A stretch of 64,000 bases of DNA from Flavobacterium sp. WV_118_3 (GTDB lineage Bacteria; Bacteroidota; Bacteroidia; Flavobacteriales; Flavobacteriaceae), in NCBI RefSeq assembly GCF_039778605.1, contig NZ_CP156060.1, forward strand, positions 1,984,001-2,048,000, in the 5' to 3' direction. Positions 42,330-51,828 of this stretch are shown piece after piece. Below the pieces are notes generated by a model. That model was not told the origin of the DNA, did no database searches, and saw only the letters and a program-made list of their open reading frames with translations. A program made the translations under genes and the position numbers. Positions within the stretch are counted from its first letter, which is position 1; each line of letters begins with the position of its first letter.

Positions 42330-43754
42330 TTAATCGGTTAGTTCTTTTTCTGTAATCCGGTCGGTTTGTTGTATTTTCCGGGCATCTTCCCCAAAGATCG
42401 CATTCAGTACAAGCGGACAAACGTCTATAGCGCTTATCTTTTCCTTAATGGCGGATGTACTGATAAAAACCGGTTTGTCCACATCATCTGTGTCAATTCG
42501 TCCATGCGAACCTTTTACCAATCCGGAATCCAGAGAAATCAAGTCCATTACGGTTCGGAATCCAAGTTTTTTGCGAAGTAATTTTATCACTATTCGCGGA
42601 AAGAGCATTTTCTTTTTCCGATCAAAAAACATTTCCGCCGGATCGTAACCCGGTTTTTTATGAATGTCGACCGTTCGGGCAAAATCCGGCGCGCGACGAT
42701 CGTCTTCCCAGTAATAATAGGTAAACCAACTGTCTTTATCGGCGATACAAACCAGCTCTCCAGCTCTTTCATGGTTGATATGGTATTCTTTTTTACCTTT
42801 TTCATCCAATACCCGTTCTATTCCCGGAATGGTTTCCAATAAGGCTTTTACTGCGGCAATCTGCGAAGGATTTTTGATATAAACATGGGCAATCTGATGA
42901 TCGGCCAAAGCAAATGCCGATGATTGTCCGGCGTCCAACAGTTCGAGTCCTCTTTCTTCCCGGATTGCAATATGTCCGTTATCGCGTAGTGTCCTATTGA
43001 TCGCAATCGGATTACTGACATTGGTAATCCCATATTCCGATACAATAATCGGGTTCACTCCCTTAGCTTCAAAAAACAAGATCAGGTCTTCACAAATGGC
43101 ATCAATTTCTTTTAGATCTTTGGTGATTTCTGGCGCTCCTTGTTTGAATTTCTGACAACAATAATCCAAATGCGGAAGATAAATCAACATTAGCGTCGGA
43201 TCATGCCATTCGTGTACCAATTTGGAAGCATCGGCGATCCATTTACTGGACTTTACAGATGTTTTCGGTCCCCAGAAATCAAAAAGCGGAAAAGTGCCCA
43301 AGGTTTGTTGTAACCGATCGCGAAGGCCTGCCGGCTGACTGTAGCAATCCGGTTTTTTCTGTCCGTCTGCCCAATATTGCGGCCGTGGCGTCACCGAAAA
43401 ATCGGCATCGGAATACATATTGTACCACCAAAACATATTGGCGCAGGTAAATTCCGGATCGATCGCTTTGGCCATATCCCAGATTTTGGGTGCCTGAACC
43501 AGTTTATTGGATTGCCGCCATAATTTGACTTCGGCTTCCTCCCGAAAATACCATCCGTTCCCTACTATACCGTGTTCCGAAGGCCATTTCCCGGTTAAAT
43601 AGGTTGCTTGTACCGAACAGGTTAACGCCGGAAAAACGGGTTCTATAAGGCTTTTAGCTGCTTTTTTCTTTATCCATCGGCTTAGGAAAAGTGTTTCGTT
43701 ATCGAGTAAACCGGACGTAAGCCCTACTATGTTTATGACTGCTGTTTGCTGCAT
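42330..43754 (-). CDS. eboF: EboF: alkaline-phosphatase-superfamily nucleotide pyrophosphatase/phosphodiesterase
   Basis: 474 residues. The nucleophile Thr lies in PVFPALTCSVQATYLTG, the type I phosphodiesterase site. Metal ligands are likely in YLPHLDYCCQ, VSEYGIT and GSHGRIDTDD. There is no signal peptide, which fits the ebo-type enzyme. The start overlaps eboE by 56 bp, and MQQTAVINIVGLT is the natural N-terminus. In ebo clusters this gene comes last and is thought to process a phosphate-linked precursor. Its place after eboA-E supports the assignment. Confidence 0.87.
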   Translation of the reverse strand: MQQTAVINIVGLTSGLLDNETLFLSRWIKKKAAKSLIEPVFPALTCSVQATYLTGKWPSEHGIVGNGWYFREEAEVKLWRQSNKLVQAPKIWDMAKAIDPEFTCANMFWWYNMYSDADFSVTPRPQYWADGQKKPDCYSQPAGLRDRLQQTLGTFPLFDFWGPKTSVKSSKWIADASKLVHEWHDPTLMLIYLPHLDYCCQKFKQGAPEITKDLKEIDAICEDLILFFEAKGVNPIIVSEYGITNVSNPIAINRTLRDNGHIAIREERGLELLDAGQSSAFALADHQIAHVYIKNPSQIAAVKALLETIPGIERVLDEKGKKEYHINHERAGELVCIADKDSWFTYYYWEDDRRAPDFARTVDIHKKPGYDPAEMFFDRKKKMLFPRIVIKLLRKKLGFRTVMDLISLDSGLVKGSHGRIDTDDVDKPVFISTSAIKEKISAIDVCPLVLNAIFGEDARKIQQTDRITEKELTD

Positions 43755-44994
43755 TTTTTACTGCTTTTGTTACGGTTGAATGTTCTTTTTCCAGCTGCAT
43801 TTGCACCCATGATAATTCCCGGTGTATCGCGTCGGTCAAATGCATTTGCAGTTGCGATGGCAATACGTCCCAGGTATAGGTTTCGACTTCCAGATGGGTC
43901 GAATATGGTTTTTTCGACCAAAGTTGCAACGCCTTGATAATGTCCTCCTGCGTTGACAGTAAGCCTTGATAATCCGACAGGAATATTGGTACATGAAAAT
44001 GGGTACGAAGTTCTTCGGAATCGCATTCCATCATGTTTGTGATACCTTGCTTTAGATCGGGAAACTTTAGCAAAGCCCCGGATTTTGTTCTAATTACCGC
44101 CTGATGCAAATAAATCGGTTCGTCAAATTGTTGTAAGCGTCCGGAAAGCGCTTCCTTGTCTGATGCAGAGGCTATAGTGCATTTTAAAGCAGCACTGATT
44201 TGTATCTTTCCGATTTTTATCCTGTTAAGTTCCATGATGCGGATTACGTCTTCCGGTTTTTCGAAAGCAACCGCAAAATGACAAACATCATAGCACAATT
44301 GGATGTGTTCGCGAATATAATTGCGCGCTTCTGCTCCGCTACATTTTATTTTTTTGACCAGTTCGTTCGCGCCTTCTTTTAAGAGGTAGTTTTGGAAAAA
44401 ATCAATAACATCATCGGTATTTTCAAGTAATCCGTCGGGTTCCGGTTCGATATCGAGGTGCATTTTCTTTCCGGTTGTTTGTTTTAAACCGATCAGATGT
44501 GTTACGATATCGATCATATGAAGACAACTTTTCCTTTTAGCATCTTCCCTTTCCGCTTCATTAGCAAACCAATATTTATACGAAAGTGGCGAAGTGGATA
44601 TGCCTCCGTCAATTTCTTTGGGTACTAATTGTGCCAATAGATCGAATAATAAACGCGTATAATCCACCCGTTCCTGACTTAACCAGTCGGGCGAATGTAC
44701 GCGGTCTTTTACTTCCTCGTTGTGGAAATTGCCATACGGAAAACCGTTAATTGTAAATACGTAAACATCGTTTTCCGTTAGCCAGTGCTGGAATACGGTC
44801 AGATTTTCTTCCTGTTGTAATGCCAACGCGCTTTCATTGGATAATCGCAATCCGATTCCAAAAGGTTTCCCTTCGGCCATTTTCGACTTTACATCGCGTG
44901 TGTAGCGTTTTAAATTTGTAAACACTTCCTCCCAGGTTTCCCCGGAATGAATGTTCGTACAATAACTTAAATGGGCGTTGTTCCTGATTTTCAT
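43699..44994 (-). CDS. eboE: EboE: sugar-isomerase/TIM-barrel-like metabolite traffic protein
   Basis: 431 residues, soluble. The opening NNAHLSYCTNIHSGETWEEVF is characteristic of EboE. A TIM-barrel-like pattern follows, with GIGLRLSNESALAL, INGFPYGNFHNEEVKDRVHSPDW and LDIEPEPDGLLENTDD. In the last, Glu and Asp may bind a metal as in xylose-isomerase-like enzymes. The final part has DYQGLLSTQEDI and HLEVETYTWDVLP. It lies 1 bp after eboD and overlaps eboF. The reaction is not known; the family is required for scytonemin-precursor traffic in a cyanobacterium. Confidence 0.88.
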   Translation of the reverse strand: MKIRNNAHLSYCTNIHSGETWEEVFTNLKRYTRDVKSKMAEGKPFGIGLRLSNESALALQQEENLTVFQHWLTENDVYVFTINGFPYGNFHNEEVKDRVHSPDWLSQERVDYTRLLFDLLAQLVPKEIDGGISTSPLSYKYWFANEAEREDAKRKSCLHMIDIVTHLIGLKQTTGKKMHLDIEPEPDGLLENTDDVIDFFQNYLLKEGANELVKKIKCSGAEARNYIREHIQLCYDVCHFAVAFEKPEDVIRIMELNRIKIGKIQISAALKCTIASASDKEALSGRLQQFDEPIYLHQAVIRTKSGALLKFPDLKQGITNMMECDSEELRTHFHVPIFLSDYQGLLSTQEDIIKALQLWSKKPYSTHLEVETYTWDVLPSQLQMHLTDAIHRELSWVQMQLEKEHSTVTKAVKNAANSSHKHSRAYVRFTR

Positions 44995-44995
44995 T

Positions 44996-46156
44996 TTATT
45001 CCTGAATTAGAACATTCGATTTTATCAGATATTGAACTGCCTGCGAAAGGATCGTTTTTTCGATATGGTGTACTTCCTCACCAGTTCCGATACCTTTTAA
45101 CAACATGACAGTGAGTTCTCCTCCCAGATGTTCTCTGAATTCTTCAAGTCCTTTATACAATAGCGGATTGACTTCCGATTGGGTTTTATCCGATAATAAA
45201 GTGTGAAAAATTTCAAAGCCTAAATCGGTTAAACAGGTCAGAATGCGCTGTAACGCTTCTTCATCCAATCGTCCGGTTTTGTATGAATATACCGAATCCA
45301 GTGCTATTCCAATAGCAACGGCTTCTCCGTGAAGCACTTCGTATCCGGACAAATATTCGAGTTTATGCGCAGCCCAGTGTCCGAAATCCAATGGTCGTGA
45401 CGAGCCTTTTTCAAACGGATCACCTGCAGTTCCTATATGTTCGATATGCAATTGGGCACAACGGAAAATCAATTGTTCCATAACCGCCATATTCCGTTCG
45501 TTTAGTGCTTCGGTATTTTGGGCGATCCAGTTAAAAAAAGCAGCATCTTTGATCAACGCTACTTTTATCGCTTCTGAAATTCCCGAACGCCAGTTTCTGT
45601 CGTCAAGGGTTTCCAAAAAACAGGAATCGTTGATAACGGCATATGGTGGCGAAAAGGTTCCCAGAAAGTTCTTTTTTCCAAAGTAATTAATACTGGTTTT
45701 TACGCCTACTCCCGAATCGTTTTGCGACAATACCGTTGTCGGAACGCGAATCAAACGAATCCCGCGGTGAGCAATAGCGGCGGCATATCCTGCGGCATCG
45801 AGTACGGCGCCTCCTCCAATGGCGATTAAATAGGAATGTCTGTCGATGCGGTTGTTGTGAATGAGTTGTAATATTTCTTCAATAGTATGATCATCATTTT
45901 TAATGTTTTCGCCGCCTCTTACAATCAAGATACTGCTGTCAACTGTATGTAATTCAAAATAATCGGATATATCGTTAATGATGTTGGGATGATAAACCGC
46001 GATATCTCGTTCGATCACCACCACTATTTTGGAATTTTCGGTTTTAATGATGTTTATAAGTTCTTTATTGTCGGTTTTAAAGACATTACGGGTAAAAACA
46101 ACATCGTAATGATAGTCTACCTGAAAATGCTGACGGATATTTTGGGCTTTATACAT
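44996..46156 (-). CDS. eboD: EboD: 3-dehydroquinate-synthase-like enzyme
   Basis: 386 residues. The NAD site reads YLIAIGGGAVLDAAGYAAAIAHRG, followed by RVPTTVLSQNDSGVGVK. The metal ligands of dehydroquinate synthases are likely the Glu in SGISEAIKVALI and the His residues in GHWAAHKLE and VLHGEAVAIGIALDS. The N-terminal part differs from AroB. It acts on a related phosphorylated sugar acid in a side pathway. The gene lies between eboC and eboE in the usual order, 23 bp after eboC. Confidence 0.88.
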   Translation of the reverse strand: MYKAQNIRQHFQVDYHYDVVFTRNVFKTDNKELINIIKTENSKIVVVIERDIAVYHPNIINDISDYFELHTVDSSILIVRGGENIKNDDHTIEEILQLIHNNRIDRHSYLIAIGGGAVLDAAGYAAAIAHRGIRLIRVPTTVLSQNDSGVGVKTSINYFGKKNFLGTFSPPYAVINDSCFLETLDDRNWRSGISEAIKVALIKDAAFFNWIAQNTEALNERNMAVMEQLIFRCAQLHIEHIGTAGDPFEKGSSRPLDFGHWAAHKLEYLSGYEVLHGEAVAIGIALDSVYSYKTGRLDEEALQRILTCLTDLGFEIFHTLLSDKTQSEVNPLLYKGLEEFREHLGGELTVMLLKGIGTGEEVHHIEKTILSQAVQYLIKSNVLIQE

Positions 46157-46179
46157 AATTTATCGTATTAAATTATAAA

Positions 46180-47070
46180 TCAGGTTACTGCAAATTTTCG
46201 AGCCAGTAAAACGGATAATGGCAATAAGATTAAAACCGGAAGGGCATAATTCCAGTTTGCAAATCCGGCGATATAACAGGCATTGAGTAGTATTAGCGAC
46301 AACACGCCTGTTTTTACGGCTTTTTTGATCCAATCGGGTTGGTTGTTTTTATAGGCTTTGTACTTGGCTAAAAAGTTAACACCATACCAAAGTACCAGAA
46401 ACGGTGCGGCAATTTTTAAATTAAGGTTGCCGTATTGACTAATCCCGATAAATAGAATTACGACTACCGCATCCAAAAGCATGGCTAGCAAAATGGATGT
46501 TTTGTTGTTGCCGCTTACTTCTTTTTGTCCGGTTAACGTTATCGCGGCAATAAACAATACCGGGATGATCACCATATACCCGTCACGGAATATGTTTTCG
46601 GGGATGATACTCATGCCGAGTAATAAATTACCGCCACGACAAAGTCCCATATTTAAGGGTCCCAGAAACGAATGGTGTTTCCCGATTTTATCGTAGGTTA
46701 AAGCCAATACCATAATAATCAGAGCCAAAATGCCACTGATTTTGGACACCATAAAAGCGGATACAATCCCCATAACGAAAAGTACAATTCCGAGTACCGA
46801 TGCTTCTGTAACAGAGACTTTTCCACTGGGTAAAATTCTTTCCGGACGATTGACACGGTCTTCTTTAAGGTCGAAAACGTCGTTAAAAACAATTCCTCCG
46901 GCATAAAGACCAATGGTAGCAAGCAATAACCATCCGACACTACTCCACGACGTTGTGTCCCAATCGGTTGCGATAAGAAAACCGGAAATCGCTACGCCGC
47001 CCAAAATGTCGGATAAAGCCGTCATGATATTGGCCGGTCGCATTAACGTCAGATAATAATATAATTTCAT
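46180..47070 (-). CDS. eboC: EboC: UbiA-like prenyltransferase
   Basis: 296 residues with about eight to nine membrane segments. The first Asp-rich prenyl-diphosphate site is NDVFDLKEDRVNRPERILPSG, and the second region is LTYDKIGKHHSFLGPLNMGLCRG. Together they mark the UbiA superfamily. In the ebo cluster EboC is proposed to attach a prenyl group to a precursor so that it can reach the periplasm. It lies 8 bp after eboB, and its translation is probably coupled. Confidence 0.9.
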   Translation of the reverse strand: MKLYYYLTLMRPANIMTALSDILGGVAISGFLIATDWDTTSWSSVGWLLLATIGLYAGGIVFNDVFDLKEDRVNRPERILPSGKVSVTEASVLGIVLFVMGIVSAFMVSKISGILALIIMVLALTYDKIGKHHSFLGPLNMGLCRGGNLLLGMSIIPENIFRDGYMVIIPVLFIAAITLTGQKEVSGNNKTSILLAMLLDAVVVILFIGISQYGNLNLKIAAPFLVLWYGVNFLAKYKAYKNNQPDWIKKAVKTGVLSLILLNACYIAGFANWNYALPVLILLPLSVLLARKFAVT

Positions 47071-47078
47071 TGTATCGG

Positions 47079-47984
47079 TTAATTATCAACAATATTCGAA
47101 AACGATACGACTTTGGCTTCTTGTCCTCTCAGGATTCCGCTACCGTCATACAAAGCCGACTGCTCTACGATCATTTCTTTTTTCCAGTCGTCTTCTTTCA
47201 TCTGTCCACTTTGCGAATAGGCGGTTAAGGCATTTTTATAACAAGTCAGGTGTACGTCTTCTTTAGCAATACCTCTTTCCAGCATTAAAGCGGCTGTTTT
47301 GGGTACGGATAACGGATCACTTACACCCCAATCGGCTGAACTGTCGACAATAATTCTTTCGGAGCCGTATTTTTTGACAATTTCAACCATTCGTTCGTTC
47401 CCCATTTTGGTATTCGGATAAATGGTAAATGCGGTCCAATAGCCTCTGTCCAATACGTGTTTTACGGTTTCTTCGTTGTTGTGATCAATCACAACCATAT
47501 GAGGCGGAATACCGTGTTCTTCGAGTACGTCCATACTTCTGATGGTTCCGTTGATTTTATCGCGGTGTGGCGTATGTACCATAACCGGAAGATTAAACTG
47601 CAACGCCAGTTCTATTTGTAATCTGAAATATTTGTCTTCCGCAGCTGTTTGATCATCATAACCAATTTCGCCAATGGCCACGACGCCTTCTTTTCCGGCA
47701 AATAAGGGTAATAATTCCATTACCTGTTCTGCCAGTGCTTCGTTATTCGCTTCTTTGGAGTTAAGTCCCATCGTACAATAATGCTTGATTCCAAATTGGG
47801 AAGCACGGAAACGTTCCCAACCGATTAGCGTACTGAAATAATCTTTAAAGGATCCGGCTTCGGTTCGGGGTTGTCCCAACCAAAAAGCAGGTTCAATTAC
47901 GGCTACAATTCCGGCGGCGCGCATGGCTTGGTAATCATCAGTTGTTCTGGATACCATGTGAATATGTGGGTCTATAAAATACAT
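47079..47984 (-). CDS. eboB: EboB: TatD-family metal-dependent hydrolase
   Basis: 301 residues. Metal-binding HIHMVSR at residues 7-13 and GEIGYDDQT in the middle are TatD-type amidohydrolase features, with VMVHTPHRD and MVVIDHNNEE supplying further ligands. Late in the chain is IVDSSADWGVSD. The fold is a TIM barrel acting on an unknown substrate. It follows eboA by 31 bp and precedes eboC by 8 bp. Confidence 0.88.
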   Translation of the reverse strand: MYFIDPHIHMVSRTTDDYQAMRAAGIVAVIEPAFWLGQPRTEAGSFKDYFSTLIGWERFRASQFGIKHYCTMGLNSKEANNEALAEQVMELLPLFAGKEGVVAIGEIGYDDQTAAEDKYFRLQIELALQFNLPVMVHTPHRDKINGTIRSMDVLEEHGIPPHMVVIDHNNEETVKHVLDRGYWTAFTIYPNTKMGNERMVEIVKKYGSERIIVDSSADWGVSDPLSVPKTAALMLERGIAKEDVHLTCYKNALTAYSQSGQMKEDDWKKEMIVEQSALYDGSGILRGQEAKVVSFSNIVDN

Positions 47985-48015
47985 CGTGTTTCTTTTTTAA
48001 TAATTTGTAATGGTG

Positions 48016-48843
48016 TTATGTGTTTTTGATCAGCGCCTCATAATCGGCTCCTATTTCGTTCCAACCTCTGCCGTTGGACTCCAAAACTTTGGCGGCCACT
48101 TCTTGTTCGAGCGGCGTGCCGGTTTGCATGACTTTATACAGATCGGTTTCGATTACTTCATCGACAAAACCTTCAATTCCTCTCCATATTTCCGGGGTTA
48201 CGGCTCTTCCCGCCGACCAGCGTTCGTGGATGTATCCGTGGAGCATAAAAGCCAGTTTTTCGTTGGCCCGCAAATCCAAACCATAAATACGGAATAAGGG
48301 TCGTGCGGTAAAAACGGCTTTTAAAACCAACTGGTTCCAGGCGTCTTCGGGTAAATACAAATAAGCATACGGGTTGTGCAGCGCTATGGCTTCGAAAACA
48401 TCGGTCATATTGGTGCGCACACCTTCCTGCATCCGCAAGGTGAAATCTTCTGCATTATCCAGAAAATACAAGCCTTTGTAAAGGGTTATCAGCTCTTTTA
48501 TATCGGCAGTTTCAAAGATCAGTTTCAGTAGGTTTTCATTTCTTTCCAACGGTAGGTTAACCATTAAAAATACCCGGCTCAATTGTTGGTTGTTCCATTC
48601 TGAAGCCGCAAATCCGGGATACAATTTTTCCAGTCGGCTTAGGGTTTCCGGTTTGTATTCCGGTAAATCCAGCGTGATATGACGCGGAATCAAACTAAAT
48701 AAGGAAATGAACTGGTTTCCCAGTTCATCTCTATTTTTAGAACCTATGTTGGCGTCGAACCAGCTGCGTTGGACTTCCGGTAAGCTGTCCTGCAACAATT
48801 CCAGTAGTACCTGGTGTGCTGTAATTTCTGCCGTTTTATACAT
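48016..48843 (-). CDS. eboA: EboA family protein
   Basis: 275 residues, soluble, mainly helical, without a recognised catalytic motif. The place before eboB and the closing part (MLHGYIHERWSAGRAVTPEIWRG and onward) fit the EboA family, which is found only in ebo clusters. It lies 17 bp after the ferritin-like gene, so the VioB-like pair and the ebo genes form one transcription unit. The molecular role is unknown. Confidence 0.8.
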   Translation of the reverse strand: MYKTAEITAHQVLLELLQDSLPEVQRSWFDANIGSKNRDELGNQFISLFSLIPRHITLDLPEYKPETLSRLEKLYPGFAASEWNNQQLSRVFLMVNLPLERNENLLKLIFETADIKELITLYKGLYFLDNAEDFTLRMQEGVRTNMTDVFEAIALHNPYAYLYLPEDAWNQLVLKAVFTARPLFRIYGLDLRANEKLAFMLHGYIHERWSAGRAVTPEIWRGIEGFVDEVIETDLYKVMQTGTPLEQEVAAKVLESNGRGWNEIGADYEALIKNT

Positions 48844-48860
48844 CTGTCCGGTGTTTTATA

Positions 48861-49982
48861 TTAAACATTTACTTTGTTTTCCATGTACTGATCTTTTTCA
48901 CTTGGCGTTAGATTATCGTTTGTGATATATTCATAGCTAGGTCCGGCGGTATATCCCGGTTGGTTCGGACTAGGCAGCTTTAATAGTCGTAAAGCGTATA
49001 ATCGCAACGAATACATCAACCCCATTGCCGTGTCGATTTTTTCCGGTGCTCCGTTAAATGTGATATGCAAACTGTTTAACAGGTTGGTATAGGTGTAATT
49101 AAAAAACTTGCTGTTTACATAAGCTGGAGAATCTACAGGGTAATCGCTCATTTTAGGGTTTTTGGCCATATTCGGGATTTTTGATTCGTCACACGGAATA
49201 GGATCTCCGGAGTACGAATACCCACTTTCGGCATTCGGATCTTTAACCAGTTTTCGACCTTTATAGATTTCCTCAAAACGATAGTAATGTGCCGGTTCTG
49301 TTGCTTCACCCGGCCCTAAATCTTTTTCACTTATAAAAGGATCGGTACTGGTTCCTTCTCCCTGATCCACTATAATATTGATCCCTTTTAATGCAGTAAT
49401 CAAATCCTTGATCGGGAATAATTCTTTGGCCGGAAACCATTTTTCATTGGTCATCTGATACGTCGAATCGCCTGTAAAAATGGTTTTACCTTTTAATTTT
49501 GCTTCTGCTTCCAAAAAGGTAAGCTGTTTGGCAATTTTATCGTAAAACATTCCGATGGTCAGTTTGTCTTCTGCTCCTTTCATCATCATAAAACTTTTTA
49601 TTTTGATCGGATCTTCCGGTTCTTCAATCGCCATAAAAACGTCTTTCATCAGGTCTTTTGTAAATTTTGCGATCGGTACAATCAAACCGGAATCCACGCC
49701 GCCCGGAAGTGGCCCCGGATACGTTGGGATAAAACCCGGTTGGTTTAGTACCGGTTTTCCTCCAATAGCGTTCATTAAATTACATGCGATGGATAAATGC
49801 AGCATTTCTTCTACTACAACGGATCCGATTAATTTTGAAATTTCATTATTCCCGGTTTCAAACAGGGTAAACATAGCAGTCAGATAAGGTGGAATCGTCG
49901 AGTGTTCCAGCTCAATTGCCGTTTGAAGTGCCTTTCTGATATCTTCAATCGTTTCTATTTGTATATTTTTAAGATAAATCAT
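48861..49982 (-). CDS. VioB C-terminal-half-like protein with ferritin-like domain
   Basis: About 373 residues from the ATG at 49982. The frame continues upstream to 50069 as a low-complexity, Gln/Lys-rich stretch that overlaps the previous gene and is not used. A ferritin-like domain (PF12902 type) lies at the N-terminus: Glu24/Glu26 in ELEHSTIPPYL, Glu58-Glu59 and His62 in EEMLH, and NLMNAIGGKPVL. Later, IVDQGEGTSTDPF and HYYRFEEIYKG match the VioB pattern recalled from violacein synthesis, where the enzyme couples two imine molecules. Here it begins as a separate chain exactly where the VioB interdomain linker would be. Confidence 0.8.
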   Translation of the reverse strand: MIYLKNIQIETIEDIRKALQTAIELEHSTIPPYLTAMFTLFETGNNEISKLIGSVVVEEMLHLSIACNLMNAIGGKPVLNQPGFIPTYPGPLPGGVDSGLIVPIAKFTKDLMKDVFMAIEEPEDPIKIKSFMMMKGAEDKLTIGMFYDKIAKQLTFLEAEAKLKGKTIFTGDSTYQMTNEKWFPAKELFPIKDLITALKGINIIVDQGEGTSTDPFISEKDLGPGEATEPAHYYRFEEIYKGRKLVKDPNAESGYSYSGDPIPCDESKIPNMAKNPKMSDYPVDSPAYVNSKFFNYTYTNLLNSLHITFNGAPEKIDTAMGLMYSLRLYALRLLKLPSPNQPGYTAGPSYEYITNDNLTPSEKDQYMENKVNV

Positions 49983-50019
49983 GAGTAGTTGGTTTTGTTT
50001 TGTTGTTTGCTTGTTTGTT

Positions 50020-51828
50020 TTAGGTGCTTTGGATGATACGTTCTGCTGTTGATAAATCGGCCAATGCATTTTCTTTTATGGCACGGTCCAAATAATTCAG
50101 TATCATCTGTTTTTTGTCTCTCGAAAGGTCACGGGTAACCGGCATATGGTTCGGATCTTCTCTTGGCAGATCGAAAACAAAGCGCAGTAGTTTGGCGTTA
50201 TTATCGACCACTTCTCTATTGGCAAGATTAAAAATGCCTTTGGACATTAGCGGGTACAAATTGGCATATTGCTGCATTACCGGTTGCACGTCTTTGTCCC
50301 AATCTGGTTTTGCAATGACTTCCGGCTTAACGGAATCGAAAACCAGAATACTGATAAAGTTCGTCGGATCGATCCCCGATAATGCGGCTGGTAATACAAC
50401 CGGATTTCCATCTTTTATTGTAAAAGTGAAATCGACCGTTGGATATCCTTCCAGGTAATACCATAGTGCATAAACCTGACCATCGATAAATCCTCTTGGA
50501 TTTTGCGGATTGGATGCTTTTACTGTTAGTGTCGCTTTTCCATTAGTATCGGTTACTACACCGGGCTCGAAAGCCAGAATATTTGGTGTGGAAGTGGCCG
50601 GCGTTCCGTCTCCTTGTCCCATAATATTGATCAAACTATCTTGAAACTGACAAACAATAGCCTGATTTACCATCGGTTTCCCTAAATAGGTTGCGTAGAA
50701 ATCGATGTTACTTTCTTCTCCCGAATTCATCCGGAATACAAACTGGTCGGCTCTTACATAATGGGTAAGTTCTTTAACTAAAGGCGATAAGCTTCCGTCC
50801 GATTGCTGGTTCATGATGGCCAATGGGCAATTTCTCACCATATCCACCTGCTCGTCAGTTAGCCTGATCTTAACCAAACCACCTCTGTTTTCATACCATT
50901 TTGGTAGTTTAAAGTTGAGTTCTCCCAGCGGAACATACGCTTCACCTCCAATATTTGCAGCTAGAACCAATGTGCGTGATTCTGCAATGGCTCCTTCCGG
51001 ACCTGCAGTTTGCAGAAAATTTCCAAGATCCAGAATAAATTCTTTGGTTTCTTCCTGTAGTAGTCCATTGGCCACATATACGGAGGTGCTCAATGGCATA
51101 TACATTCCACTGTTACAGGTAAGATCGGAAACGAATTGTCTACCCATTATAAAGTGTTTCGGTTCGTCCATACGCGATGGTCCGATACTTCCCACTATTC
51201 GGCCAATTGTAAAATGGGCGGAATCGTGTTGCTGGTTAAAAATATCCACATTGAATTTCATCGATAAGCGCTCCGGGCTTTCTTTTCGTAGTTCCTCCAG
51301 ATAACGGGATTTACTTTCTACTTCCGACCATTGCAGGTCTGTAACTACCGACTGATAGCTAGCCGATGCGCCACCGGATCCTTTTTGAGTCGTTGAACGA
51401 TTCCACCAGATGTCGTTAAAGGCAATTGGTTCAAAATTTCCTTTTACAAAATCGGTTTCGCCTTGTCCAATCCGAACAATCATTCCCCAAATTTGGGAAA
51501 CCGATTGTTGTTGCGGGTCCAGATCCACAATTTTTCCAGCTACCCGGCTGTTGGCATCCATAATACTCATCCCGATAATCGGGTCCTTAGCAGGATCACT
51601 GGTTGTAGTGCCGTCCATATAGGTCACACTGGTTATGACGCAGTCTATCAAACGCCAGTTCCCGGTTCCGTCCGGATTCCACCAACCATTCGTTCCTCCT
51701 TCCCCGTATTCCTGATAGCTGGGTTGGAAGGTCGCATTGTTGTAATGATTCACATCATTGTTTACCGTGGAAGGATCTGCCTGAAACTTCCCTGAAAAGG
51801 TTAGTCTTGGTGAATTTAAATAAGCCAT
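50020..51828 (-). CDS. VioB N-terminal-half-like protein, first gene of the ebo operon
   Basis: 602 residues, soluble, beta-rich. Its start, LNSPRLTFSGKFQADPSTVN, resembles the LDFPRIHFRG... start of VioB, and its end (ANLYPLMSKGIFNLANR, then MPVTRDLSRDKKQMILNYL) resembles the last part of the VioB N-terminal half (YPFMSDKVFSLADR, MPSTRELSAPKARLFLKYL, both from memory). It has no ferritin-like domain; the next gene supplies that. The two reading frames differ by one phase and overlap if the second is extended, so a 1-nt error between 50020 and 50069 could also explain the split. It is the first gene after a 410-bp divergent gap. Confidence 0.72.
   Translation of the reverse strand: MAYLNSPRLTFSGKFQADPSTVNNDVNHYNNATFQPSYQEYGEGGTNGWWNPDGTGNWRLIDCVITSVTYMDGTTTSDPAKDPIIGMSIMDANSRVAGKIVDLDPQQQSVSQIWGMIVRIGQGETDFVKGNFEPIAFNDIWWNRSTTQKGSGGASASYQSVVTDLQWSEVESKSRYLEELRKESPERLSMKFNVDIFNQQHDSAHFTIGRIVGSIGPSRMDEPKHFIMGRQFVSDLTCNSGMYMPLSTSVYVANGLLQEETKEFILDLGNFLQTAGPEGAIAESRTLVLAANIGGEAYVPLGELNFKLPKWYENRGGLVKIRLTDEQVDMVRNCPLAIMNQQSDGSLSPLVKELTHYVRADQFVFRMNSGEESNIDFYATYLGKPMVNQAIVCQFQDSLINIMGQGDGTPATSTPNILAFEPGVVTDTNGKATLTVKASNPQNPRGFIDGQVYALWYYLEGYPTVDFTFTIKDGNPVVLPAALSGIDPTNFISILVFDSVKPEVIAKPDWDKDVQPVMQQYANLYPLMSKGIFNLANREVVDNNAKLLRFVFDLPREDPNHMPVTRDLSRDKKQMILNYLDRAIKENALADLSTAERIIQST

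Noticed and set aside
50020..50069. A frameshift that would fuse the two VioB-like genes
   Set aside because: The second frame is open across the overlap, so an error is possible, but both halves have natural ends and a normal 37-bp gap; I keep two genes and flag the doubt.
50813..51304. A 163-codon frame antisense to the VioB N-half-like gene
   Set aside because: It is fully contained on the opposite strand of a well-supported gene and shows no domain or start context.
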